Part shown: in pieces, positions 14,421 to 21,828 of the stretch
Position numbering within the stretch: position 1 is the stretch's first letter
How the letters are laid out: each line of letters begins with the position of its first letter
Assembly (NCBI GenBank): GCA_040904785.1
Contig: JBBDSV010000075.1
Coordinates: 1 to 22,852, forward strand
DNA: 22,852 bases
Source of the DNA: JBBDSV01 sp040904785
GTDB taxonomy: Bacteria > Actinomycetota > Nitriliruptoria > Nitriliruptorales > Nitriliruptoraceae
Direction of reading: 5' to 3'
Made by a program: the position numbers and the translations under genes
Notes under the pieces: generated by a model
Seen by the model: only the letters and a program-made list of their open reading frames with translations
Told to the model about the DNA's origin: nothing
The model's database searches: none

Positions 14421-15113
14421 ATGGCCGTGCACGCGCTCGTTCCGTTTCAGCGCCCCGGGACCGGCAAGTCTCGGCTAGCGCCTGCGTTGACGTCCCGCGA
14501 ACGCGCCGAGCTGGCACACGCGATGCTCGCCGACGTCGTCGCCGCACTGCACGCGGCAGAGACACTGGCCACCATCACCGTCATGACTCCCGGCGATCCC
14601 GCCGAGCGACTGGCCGCGCTCGAGGTCGCCGTCGTCGCCGACGATCCCCGATCCACCGGGTTGGACGCCAGCGTGCGGTCGGCAGCGGACGGTCTGCGGA
14701 CAACCGACGAGCTTCTGGTCGTCATGGCCGATCTGCCATGCCTGACCGGCGTGGACGTCGGCCGCGTGCTCGCCGCTGCCGACGCGGTCGTGATCGCACG
14801 CACCGACGACGGCGGCACCGGCGGGCTGCTCCGCCGACCGCACAACCGCATCGCGACCGCATTCGGACACGATTCCGCCCAAGCGCATCAGTCGTTGGCC
14901 CGAGCTGTGGGCGCCCGCACGTCGGTGGTGACGCTCGACGGGTTCCGGCGGGACGTCGACGTCATCGACGACATCCGGCAGCTCAACCCCGACGATGTGG
15001 GGCCGCACACCGCAGCCGCGCTCGAAGCGATCGGCCTGCCTACCGGGTCGCGGAGTCACCACCCTCGCGGGCCCGACGACGGCGAGTCCGTGCCCGCTGC
15101 CACATCACGGTGA
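14421..15113 (+). CDS. cofC: 2-phospholactate/phosphoenolpyruvate guanylyltransferase (F420 biosynthesis)
   Basis: The 230-residue protein matches CofC/FbiD: VPFQRPGTGKSRLAP near the N-terminus is the nucleotide-binding lead (usual form KxxxAKTRLAP), then ERAELAHAMLADVVAAL, and the metal-binding MADLPCLTGVDV. CofC activates a three-carbon phosphate with GTP in coenzyme F420 synthesis; actinobacterial FbiD (Rv2983) uses phosphoenolpyruvate, so that is the likely substrate. The gene is next to gpsA as in mycobacteria. The ATG has no ribosome site and a -10 box eight bases away, suggesting a leaderless message. The last 74 bases overlap the convergent LapA-like gene, coding a tail of about 25 residues with no clear conservation. 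Confidence 0.88.
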   Translation: MAVHALVPFQRPGTGKSRLAPALTSRERAELAHAMLADVVAALHAAETLATITVMTPGDPAERLAALEVAVVADDPRSTGLDASVRSAADGLRTTDELLVVMADLPCLTGVDVGRVLAAADAVVIARTDDGGTGGLLRRPHNRIATAFGHDSAQAHQSLARAVGARTSVVTLDGFRRDVDVIDDIRQLNPDDVGPHTAAALEAIGLPTGSRSHHPRGPDDGESVPAATSR

Positions 15114-15513
15114 TCCCGACCAGTACACCGATCAGCAGCGAAGCGACCAGCAGCACGATCAGCGGAATACCGCCAGAGATGATCGCGCCCGTTGCATCGG
15201 TGATGACCTGCGTCTCGCCGAAGATCCACGAGAAACTCACGCGCTGACTGTTGGCGACGGCGAACACACCGAAGAGCACCGCCAGCACGACGACGACACC
15301 TCTGCCGATCTGCTGCGTGATGGGCGTTGGTGGCGGTCCAGTTTCCGTCTCGGATGCATCGCCAGGCGACGCCGCCGCATCCGCATCTGGCCCCTGCGGT
15401 GGGGCCGGCGATGGCGGGGGACGGTCGACCGCCTGTGGTTGCGGGGCCGGCGACGACGGGCGCAACCCGGACTCGTCGGCTCCTGTCGGTCCGGATGCGT
15501 GGTCGTTGCTCAC
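15040..15513 (-). CDS. LapA-like (DUF1049) two-helix membrane protein
   Basis: The 157-residue protein has a proline-, alanine- and aspartate-rich N-terminal half (about 1-68) that is probably disordered. Two membrane helices follow (about 72-87 and 113-135) with FAVANSQRVSFSWIFG between them, the segment typical of the lipopolysaccharide assembly protein A domain. It ends in a basic tail (RARTRRRRAR). The family occurs in many bacteria without LPS; its role in actinobacteria is unknown. I start at the GTG at 15513, which has GAGGAGG five bases before it; a GTG six codons upstream lacks a site. Its 3' end overlaps the end of cofC by 74 bases on the opposite strand. Confidence 0.82.
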   Translation of the reverse strand: MSNDHASGPTGADESGLRPSSPAPQPQAVDRPPPSPAPPQGPDADAAASPGDASETETGPPPTPITQQIGRGVVVVLAVLFGVFAVANSQRVSFSWIFGETQVITDATGAIISGGIPLIVLLVASLLIGVLVGITVMWQRARTRRRRAREGGDSATR

Positions 15514-15534
15514 GTCTGCCTCCTCGGTCACCGC

Positions 15535-15540
15535 TATCCT
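15535..15540 (+). promoter_or_regulatory. Candidate -10 box for the cold-shock-like gene
   Basis: TATCCT, 35 bases before the ATG at 15576; the short leader carries GAGGAGA at 15563-15569. Confidence 0.4.
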
Positions 15541-15575
15541 GCCGCGTCACCGTCGAACGTGCGAGGAGAATTCGT

Positions 15576-15788
15576 ATGCCACAGGGCACGATCCGGTCGT
15601 TCTCGACCGAGTCCCGTGAAGGTTCCCTCCTCGACGATCAACTGCGTGAGCATACGTTCGACGCCGAGGCGTTCCGCGCCTCTGGCTTGCAGACATTGCG
15701 GATCGGCCAGCGTGTGCGCTTCGAACTGCATGAAGATCCGGATCGCGCCACGCCACGTGTCAGCCACCTCAACGTGATCAGCCTCTGA
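15576..15788 (+). CDS. Small cold-shock-domain-like protein with degenerate RNA-binding motifs
   Basis: The 70-residue product aligns by eye with cold-shock proteins: it opens with a GTIRSF strand where CspA has GTVKWF, and ends with LQTLRIGQRVRFEL where CspA has FRTLxEGQxVxFEV. The two aromatic RNA-binding motifs are missing: the KGFGFI position reads REGSLL (about 14-19) and the VFVHF position reads HTFDA. The OB fold is therefore likely, while standard single-stranded nucleic-acid stacking is not. A good ribosome site (GAGGAGA) decides the start; a longer upstream frame would run through the LapA-like gene. It is transcribed divergently from the LapA-like gene. Confidence 0.7.
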   Translation: MPQGTIRSFSTESREGSLLDDQLREHTFDAEAFRASGLQTLRIGQRVRFELHEDPDRATPRVSHLNVISL

Positions 15789-15821
15789 CGCCTCCCACCT
15801 GCCGGCGGCGGTGAGCCGGCT

Positions 15822-16619
15822 TCAACGGGCCCGTTCGATCTGATCGAGCAACGCCGCGCTGCGTTCGAGCAGCCCCGGACCCGGTTCGAGCCCTTCGTCG
15901 GCCGCCCAGTCGCGCGTCTCCTCGAGCACGCTGCGCAGGTGTGCGGCGGCGTCCGGCGCCCCCGACCCGTGTGTGGCGAGCGCCGCGCTCGCGACGGTGT
16001 CGGGACCGAGATCGACCAGTTCCCGGAACAATCCGGAACGATCGGGTTCGTCGCGCCAAGCCAGCGCGCACGCGGTCGCGAATTCGGGTGACTCGAGATC
16101 GCCGTCGGCCGCCACGATCGCCAGGTGCATCACGGCCTTTGCTGCGAGCCGGTCGCCGTCCGCGACGGCAGCGACGAGCGGGGCGTACTCGGCCAACTGG
16201 TCATCGGTCACCAGCGGTGCGTGCAGCTGCAGATATTTGGCCCGCACAGGCACCGGCTGATGCACGTCGAGGTCGTCCGGCACGTTGCCGTCGGCGAGCC
16301 AGGCCGACAACGGGCGCGCCTGCGACCAGTAGCGCTCGGGGTCGCTGGCAGCATCTGCCGGCATGGCGACGGTTTTGTCCACGTCGACGGTGTAGCTGAC
16401 GAGGCCGGGGCCGAATCGTTCGACCTGGCTTCGCGCATGGTCGAGCGACAACCACCCGGACACGCGCTTGCCCTGCGCGAACCGGCCGGTCGCCGCCGCG
16501 TCGAAGGCGTCGACGGGGCCGAGCAGCGACGAGAGATCTGCACGCGTCCGCAGGCCCTCCTCCTCAATGCAGGGCAAGCGCGCGAGACGGGTCAGATGAA
16601 CAACGGTGTGTCTGGCCAT
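15822..16619 (-). CDS. Unassigned protein with an ADP-ribosyltransferase-like N-terminus
   Basis: I do not recognise this 265-residue protein with certainty. The N-terminal third reads VVHLTRLARLPCIEEEGL (about 6-23), then SGWLSLDHARSQVERFGPG (54-72) and a strand LVSYTVDVDK. This layout, a His-x-Thr start, a first helix ending in Gly-Leu, and a later W-L-S-x-D-x-A segment, resembles DarT/KptA/RES-type ADP-ribosyltransferase folds, but the usual active-site Glu cannot be placed. The rest is alanine-rich and helical and ends in ERSAALLDQIERAR. The ATG at 16619 has GGAG six bases before it. It starts 54 bases after the serB stop on the same strand and is probably co-transcribed with serB. No signal peptide or membrane helix is seen. 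Confidence 0.75.
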   Translation of the reverse strand: MARHTVVHLTRLARLPCIEEEGLRTRADLSSLLGPVDAFDAAATGRFAQGKRVSGWLSLDHARSQVERFGPGLVSYTVDVDKTVAMPADAASDPERYWSQARPLSAWLADGNVPDDLDVHQPVPVRAKYLQLHAPLVTDDQLAEYAPLVAAVADGDRLAAKAVMHLAIVAADGDLESPEFATACALAWRDEPDRSGLFRELVDLGPDTVASAALATHGSGAPDAAAHLRSVLEETRDWAADEGLEPGPGLLERSAALLDQIERAR

Positions 16620-16673
16620 GGACAACTCCGAGTGGGGTGCATCAGCAACACTGCGTCACGGCCGGGGCTCCGG

Positions 16674-17900
16674 TCACCTCGGGGGCAACTGGTCGACGCG
16701 ATTCCGCGGTACGGCGGGGTCGGCGGCATCGGCCGCTTCGATCTCGTCGCGGTGGATGCCCAACAGGAACAGAATCGCATCGAGATACGGGACCGACAGT
16801 GCCGTGTCGGCGTGGGCGCGCACCGCCGGCTTGGCGTTGAACGCGATCCCCAGGCCTGCCGTGGCGAGCATGTCGAGATCGTTCGCGCCGTCGCCGACCG
16901 CAACGGTCTGCGACAAGGGAATGTGCTCGCTTTCGGCGATCTGCCGCAGCACCCGTGCCTTGCCGGCCCGATCGAGGACGTCTCCGCGCACTTCACCCGT
17001 GAGGCGACCATCGACGATTTCGATGTCGTTCGCTGCGGTGTGATCGATACCGAGTTCGGCCGCGAGCCGATCGGTCAGCACCGAGAATCCGCCGGAGACG
17101 ATCGCCACCGTGTACCCGAGACGTTTGAGCGTCCGGACGAACGTGCGTGCGCCGGGGGTGAACTCAATGCGCTCGGCCACGCGGTCGAACACCGCGACGT
17201 CGAGCCCCGCCAGCAGCCGGACGCGTGCGCGCAGCGCCGCTTCGAAGTCGATCGCGCCGTCCATCGCCTGTGCCGTGAGATCGGCGACCTGGCCGGCGCA
17301 ACCGGCCTCCTCGGCGAGCAGGTCGATGACCTCGTTCTGGATCAGGGTCGAGTCGACGTCGAGGACGACGAGCCGCTTTGCACGACGTTCAAGACTGGCC
17401 TCCTGCACGGCGACGTCGATGTGGTGGTCGGCGGAAGCGTCCACCAGCAGTGAACGCATGCGCGCAGTGTCGCCGTCGGACACGCCGAACTCGTAGGCCA
17501 CGACGGGATAGCGCGCGAGACGTTCGATCCGATCGATGTTGCCGCCCGCACCCGAGATCGCTGCCGTCACCGCCTGCAGCGCCGCCGGCGCCAGCGTCTG
17601 GGCGATGACAGTGACGATGGCGCGATGCTGCGGGGCGGAAGGCGGCGCATCGGAGTCAACAACCTCGAATTCGAGTTGCAGACCGTGTTCCCACCCGTGG
17701 AACAGCAGCTCCTTGAGGACGTCGTCTGCCGAACCGACACCGATGAGCAGGCCCAGCGTCAGTCGCTCGCGGACGGAGACCTGCTCCATGTCGTACAGCT
17801 CGGCACCGGCACGAGCGAGTACGCCGAGCAGGCCCGTGGTGATCCCCGGGCGATCGTGGCAGGTGCACCGGACGAGCACGGTGCGGTGATCGGTGTCCAT
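16674..17900 (-). CDS. serB: Phosphoserine phosphatase with two N-terminal ACT domains
   Basis: The 408-residue enzyme hydrolyses phosphoserine to serine. Two ACT domains (about residues 8-80 and 93-165; RPGITTGLLGVLARAGAEL opens the first) probably bind serine as feedback regulator. The HAD phosphatase domain has DVDSTLIQ with Asp181 and Asp183, SGGF at 269-272, Lys314 in the DRAGKA stretch and GDGAND at 336-341. The layout matches mycobacterial SerB2. I use the ATG at 17900; the region upstream is the divergent promoter. No ribosome site precedes the ATG, but a TACCCT box sits seven bases away, implying a leaderless message. The unknown ART-like gene follows on the same strand. Confidence 0.96.
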   Translation of the reverse strand: MDTDHRTVLVRCTCHDRPGITTGLLGVLARAGAELYDMEQVSVRERLTLGLLIGVGSADDVLKELLFHGWEHGLQLEFEVVDSDAPPSAPQHRAIVTVIAQTLAPAALQAVTAAISGAGGNIDRIERLARYPVVAYEFGVSDGDTARMRSLLVDASADHHIDVAVQEASLERRAKRLVVLDVDSTLIQNEVIDLLAEEAGCAGQVADLTAQAMDGAIDFEAALRARVRLLAGLDVAVFDRVAERIEFTPGARTFVRTLKRLGYTVAIVSGGFSVLTDRLAAELGIDHTAANDIEIVDGRLTGEVRGDVLDRAGKARVLRQIAESEHIPLSQTVAVGDGANDLDMLATAGLGIAFNAKPAVRAHADTALSVPYLDAILFLLGIHRDEIEAADAADPAVPRNRVDQLPPR

Positions 17901-17907
17901 CGCCGCG

Positions 17908-17913
17908 AGGGTA
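17908..17913 (-). promoter_or_regulatory. Candidate -10 box for a leaderless serB transcript
   Basis: Minus-strand TACCCT with seven bases between it and the serB ATG at 17900; no ribosome site lies in between. Confidence 0.5.
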
Positions 17914-17980
17914 GCCGTGACAGGTTCGGCACCCGGCGACATCTGGCCGACCGCCGTCCGGGCGGACATCGCGCCACGCG

Positions 17981-17986
17981 TATGCT
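17981..17986 (+). promoter_or_regulatory. Candidate -10 box for a leaderless propeller transcript
   Basis: TATGCT with six bases between it and the ATG at 17993, and no ribosome site. It shares the 92-base divergent gap with the serB promoter. Confidence 0.5.
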
Positions 17987-17992
17987 CGCAGA

Positions 17993-19534
17993 ATGCGCGA
18001 TGCGTGGTACTTGACGACCAGCGCCGTGGTCGCCGTCCTCGGCGTCACGGTGCATACCACCGTTCCGGTCGAACCCGTGGGCGCCGATGTGCCGCCAGCT
18101 GCCGTCGACGCCACCGATGATGCCGACGACGAGGTCGTCGAGGTGCCACGACCTGCCGAACCGGACGCTCCACCAACCTGGGGACAGGACGTCGACGGCC
18201 TGCTGCGCTTCCGCGGCAATCTCACGCACACGGCATACGGATCGGGCCCGCTGCCCGCCACCCCCGAGATCGCCTGGCGGTTTCCCGACCGCGCTATGTG
18301 CATCACCGAGGCGATCACCGTCGAGGAGACCGACGACGAGGGCGAGGTCAGCCGCGTGCCCAGCACGCGCGAATGGTGCGGAACCGGCTGGACGGGCCAG
18401 CCCGTCGTTCGCGAACTCGAGGATGGCCGCCAGGAGGTCGCCTTCGGCGGGTTCGACGGCCTCGTCTACTTCCTCGATGGCCAGACCGGTACACCAACGC
18501 GCGAGCCGTTCCGTACGGGATTCCAGATCAAAGGCACGGGCTCGTTCGATCCCGATGGCTACCCGCTCTATTACACGGGATCCCGCGACGGCTTGTTGCG
18601 AATCCTGGCACTCGACCGCAACCCGGTCGCCGAGGTGTGGAGCATGAGCGCCCACACCGAGGGCGTGTGGAACAACGACTGGGACGGCAGCCCGGCGATC
18701 GTCGACGACGTGCTCTACGTCGGCGGCGAGGACTCCTGGTTCCGCGCCGTGCGGCTCAACCGCGACTACGACGCCGACGGCCGGGTAACCGTCGACCCCG
18801 AAGTCCTGGTCGAATGGCCGGCCTTCGATGACGAGCTGTTCGCGGCGATCGGCGACCGCAACGTGTCGATCGAGAACAGCGTTGCAATCGACACCGCCCG
18901 GGACCGCCTCGCGTTCGCCAACTCCGGCGGGCGTGTCATCGTCCTGCGCCTCTCGGCGTTATCGCGCGGCCGCGTCGAGGTGCTGCTCGATGTGTGGCTC
19001 GGCGACGACATCGACGCATCGCTGGTCATCGACCCTGCCGACGGGGCGCTGTTCGCCGCGGTCGAACTGCAGCGGTTCCTGCCGCGCGCGAACGAGGTCG
19101 GCCAGCTCGTGCGGCTCGATGTCGACTCGCCGGCCGACCCGATTCAGTGGTCGGTCCACGTTCCGCCACGGCGTGCCGACGAGGACGGCGGGATCTGGGC
19201 GACACCGGCCTTGCACGGCGGGTTGCTGTATGTAGCAACGAATCCGGGCGAGCTGCTCGTCGTCGACGCCGCGACGGGAGAGGTCGTATTCACCGACGAG
19301 CTCGGTTGGCACGCGTGGTCGTCACCGGTCGTCGTCGAGCGCGACGGGCATGCGCAACTGCTGGTCGCCACGTGCACCGACCCGCAACTGCGCGGCTACG
19401 ACCTCACCGACCCTCGCGCCCCACAGGAGCTGTGGCGCCTTCCCCTTGCTGGTTGCATCGAGTCGACGCCGGCCGTGTGGGATGGCCGAATATGGGTCGG
19501 GTCACGTGACGGGTTCTTCTACGGCATCCACTAG
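17993..19534 (+). CDS. Secreted PQQ-like beta-propeller repeat protein of unknown function
   Basis: The 513-residue product starts with a short hydrophobic N-terminus (MRDAWYLTTSAVVAVLGVTV), a likely signal peptide or membrane anchor, then an acidic, proline-rich linker to about residue 60. The remainder has repeats typical of PQQ/quinoprotein-like propellers: GGFDGLVYFLDGQTG, SRDGLLRILALD, VGGEDSWFRAVRL, NPGELLVVDAATGEV and SRDGFFYGIH. Asp258, Asp260 and Asp262 in DYDADG form a calcium-loop-like motif. Several cysteines (near CITE, WCGTG, ATCTD and GCIES) could form disulfides outside the cell. No PQQ-dehydrogenase catalytic residues can be recognised, so enzyme activity is not claimed. It is divergent from serB and ends four bases before the tyrA stop on the opposite strand. 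Confidence 0.85.
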   Translation: MRDAWYLTTSAVVAVLGVTVHTTVPVEPVGADVPPAAVDATDDADDEVVEVPRPAEPDAPPTWGQDVDGLLRFRGNLTHTAYGSGPLPATPEIAWRFPDRAMCITEAITVEETDDEGEVSRVPSTREWCGTGWTGQPVVRELEDGRQEVAFGGFDGLVYFLDGQTGTPTREPFRTGFQIKGTGSFDPDGYPLYYTGSRDGLLRILALDRNPVAEVWSMSAHTEGVWNNDWDGSPAIVDDVLYVGGEDSWFRAVRLNRDYDADGRVTVDPEVLVEWPAFDDELFAAIGDRNVSIENSVAIDTARDRLAFANSGGRVIVLRLSALSRGRVEVLLDVWLGDDIDASLVIDPADGALFAAVELQRFLPRANEVGQLVRLDVDSPADPIQWSVHVPPRRADEDGGIWATPALHGGLLYVATNPGELLVVDAATGEVVFTDELGWHAWSSPVVVERDGHAQLLVATCTDPQLRGYDLTDPRAPQELWRLPLAGCIESTPAVWDGRIWVGSRDGFFYGIH

Positions 19535-19538
19535 GACG

Positions 19539-20534
19539 TCACGGGGCGAAGGTGCAGGTGACCGCGTCGTCGGCGACAACGATGTCGACGAGGAATTGTC
19601 CGGTCCGTCCGGTGTCGGCGAGTTCCGCCGCTCCCCTTGCGCCGATCGGGCCCTTCGACGGAAGTTCGACCGCCGCCGGGGTCGGCGAGCTGTCGTCCGC
19701 GACGAGGCGATCGCCCGGCGCGGTCCCGTCGAGCGGGAAGGCCGTCATCTCGCCGATCAACGCGTCGCGTGCCCGCGCAATCTCCCCGTCGTTCGCGGCC
19801 AGGATCTCGCGCCACAGCGGCGGGTCGGCATCGGCGACACGCAGCACGTCACCGAGCGAGCCGCCGGCGAATGCCGCCATCCCGTCGGCATCGAGCGCGT
19901 GGAGCATCTTCCGGTAGCTGAACGCGAGCAGGTGCGGCAGGTGGCTTGCCACGGCGGTGAACCGCTCGTGATCGGCGACCGACAGGAAGCAGGGGCGCGC
20001 ACCCATCTGACGGATGAACGCCACGATCTGTCCGAGACGGGGGACATCGATCTCGGCGTGGGGAACGATGATCCATGCGGCGTCGACGAACAGGTTGTCG
20101 AGCGCCGCGTCGAATCCGGCTTCCACTCGTCCGGCCATCGGGTGGGTCGCCACGAACACCGCGTCACCCGATGACGACGGCACCTCACCCACCGGCCGCA
20201 ACGCCGCGGCGATCGGGCCCTTCGACGAGGCGACGTCGATGACGGTGACGTCGTCGACATCGGCAGCGAGCAGTTCGGACCACAGCGTGGCGACGCTGCC
20301 GGGGGGAACGGCGAGCACGACCAGCTCACACCGCCGGGCGACGTCTGCGGCATCGGCAGCGACCCTCGCCCCGGCGTCGGCGAGTCGTCCACGAACCGCC
20401 GCATCGTGGTCGTAGGCGATGACATCGCGACCGAGGGCACGCAATCGGCGGACGATCGACCCGCCGATCAGTCCGGTGCCGATCACCCCGATGCTGGCCG
20501 GCGGCGCCGACAGATCGGGGTGCACGTCGACCAC
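19539..20534 (-). CDS. tyrA: Prephenate dehydrogenase
   Basis: The 331-residue enzyme oxidatively decarboxylates prephenate to 4-hydroxyphenylpyruvate for tyrosine synthesis. GTGLIGGS (19-26) is the NAD-binding loop, VIDVASSKG and ATHPMAGR follow with His131, and the helical domain has ADHERFTAVASHLPHLLAFS with Asp188 and His189. The final 50 or so residues (after PLDGT) form an extra tail of unclear fold, possibly a reduced regulatory domain. The GTG at 20534 has AAGGA eight bases upstream. It is divergent from the aminotransferase gene and convergent with the propeller gene. An arogenate-using dehydrogenase cannot be excluded. Confidence 0.92.
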   Translation of the reverse strand: MVDVHPDLSAPPASIGVIGTGLIGGSIVRRLRALGRDVIAYDHDAAVRGRLADAGARVAADAADVARRCELVVLAVPPGSVATLWSELLAADVDDVTVIDVASSKGPIAAALRPVGEVPSSSGDAVFVATHPMAGRVEAGFDAALDNLFVDAAWIIVPHAEIDVPRLGQIVAFIRQMGARPCFLSVADHERFTAVASHLPHLLAFSYRKMLHALDADGMAAFAGGSLGDVLRVADADPPLWREILAANDGEIARARDALIGEMTAFPLDGTAPGDRLVADDSSPTPAAVELPSKGPIGARGAAELADTGRTGQFLVDIVVADDAVTCTFAP

Positions 20535-20590
20535 CGCAGGATCCTTGGACGCGATCGAGATACGGCGGACTGCACGTCACGCCATCGGAC

Positions 20591-20600
20591 AGCCTAGTGT
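20591..20600. promoter_or_regulatory. Overlapping divergent -10 boxes for tyrA and the aminotransferase
   Basis: The minus strand reads TAGGCT over 20591-20596, about 57 bases before the tyrA start. The plus strand reads TAGTGT over 20595-20600, 43 bases before the aminotransferase GTG. The two boxes share bases, so the promoters could exclude each other. Confidence 0.3.
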
Positions 20601-20643
20601 CCCTCGTCACTGCCGATCCGGACACGCGAAGGACCGAACCGAC

Positions 20644-21825
20644 GTGAACGAACCGTATCCGTCGAACCCGACGCTTTCGGCGCTCGAGGAGTACTTCACC
20701 GACACGACGGCACGTGCTCGTGCCGAGGCGCCCGACGCCGACTGGGTCGACTGGTCGATCGGCGATCCGGACGAACCCACCCCGCCGTTCATTCGCGACG
20801 CACTCGTCGACGCACTCGGGCCGGTCTCGAGCTACCCCACGACATCCGGAACCCCCGAGCTTCGGGAGGCGATCGCCGGATGGGCGCGACGGCGACACGG
20901 CGTCGACGTCGATCCTGACACCCAGATCCTTCCCGCGGCCGGCAGCAAGGAAGCGATTTTTCACCTGCCTTTCGCCGTGATCGACGCGGCTGGCACGCGG
21001 CGACATGTGCTGTGGGGTGACCCGGGATATCCCGTGTACGCACGAGGTGCGCAATTCGCTGGCGGCGTATCGGACCCCGTGGCACTCGAGCCCGAGGGCC
21101 AGTGGCGGATGGAGCTGGGCGACCTCGAGCCTGAACGGCTGCGCCGCGCCGCGATCGTCTGGGTGAGTTACCCGCACAATCCAACTGGCGCCACCGTCGA
21201 CGTCGACTACTTCCGTCGCCAGGTCGACGTGGCACGACAGCACCGCATTCTGATTGCCTCGGACGAGTGCTACCAGGAACTGTGGTTCGACCGTCCCGCA
21301 CCCAGCATTCTCGAAGCCTGTGACAACGACTACACGGGCGTGCTCGCGTTCGTGTCGCTGTCAAAACGTTCCGGCATGACCGGCTACCGCTCCGGCGCGA
21401 TCCTCGGTGACCCGCAATTGATCGCGACGCTTCGCCGCCTGCGGGTCAACATCGGCACGGCATCACCAACGTTCATTCAGGCGGCGGCGACGGCCGCGTG
21501 GCGCGACCAGGATCACGTCGACGAACGCCGCCGAATCTTTGCGGCCAAACGCGACATCGTCCTCGGCTTCCTGCGTGACGAAGGCTTCCGGGTCGCGCAC
21601 TCGGACGGCACGTTCTATCTGTGGGTGCAGGCGCCAGGCGGCGACGATGTCGGCTACGCGAACGCGTTGCAGCGCATCCACGTGCTCGTCACACCGGGCC
21701 GTGCCTTCGGGCCCGCAGGCACCGGGTGGTTCCGGATCGCGCTGGTTCCCACGGTCGACGAGTGCCGCAGGGCCGTCGAGCGATGGCGAGTCGCGATCCG
21801 CAACGCGGCGCTGCCCGGCACGTGA
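20644..21825 (+). CDS. Class I/II PLP aminotransferase, DapC-like (succinyldiaminopimelate aminotransferase)
   Basis: The 393-residue protein is a fold-type I aminotransferase. It shows SIGDPDEPTPPFIRDAL and SYPTTSGTPELREAI near the N-terminus, YPHNPTGA, the pyridoxal-binding ASDECYQELWF, and SLSKRSGMTGYRSGA with the PLP lysine at 241. Overall it looks most like DapC, which makes N-succinyl-LL-diaminopimelate for lysine and peptidoglycan; other LL-DAP or alanine aminotransferases remain possible. The GTG at 20644 has AAGGA about ten bases upstream, somewhat far. It is divergent from tyrA, which could also suggest an aromatic or general amino-group role. It ends three bases before the DUF368 stop on the opposite strand. 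Confidence 0.88.
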   Translation: MNEPYPSNPTLSALEEYFTDTTARARAEAPDADWVDWSIGDPDEPTPPFIRDALVDALGPVSSYPTTSGTPELREAIAGWARRRHGVDVDPDTQILPAAGSKEAIFHLPFAVIDAAGTRRHVLWGDPGYPVYARGAQFAGGVSDPVALEPEGQWRMELGDLEPERLRRAAIVWVSYPHNPTGATVDVDYFRRQVDVARQHRILIASDECYQELWFDRPAPSILEACDNDYTGVLAFVSLSKRSGMTGYRSGAILGDPQLIATLRRLRVNIGTASPTFIQAAATAAWRDQDHVDERRRIFAAKRDIVLGFLRDEGFRVAHSDGTFYLWVQAPGGDDVGYANALQRIHVLVTPGRAFGPAGTGWFRIALVPTVDECRRAVERWRVAIRNAALPGT

Positions 21826-21828
21826 CAG

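Noticed and set aside
15822..16619. DarTG-type toxin-antitoxin system
   Set aside because: No macrodomain antitoxin gene is adjacent and the active-site residues cannot be placed.
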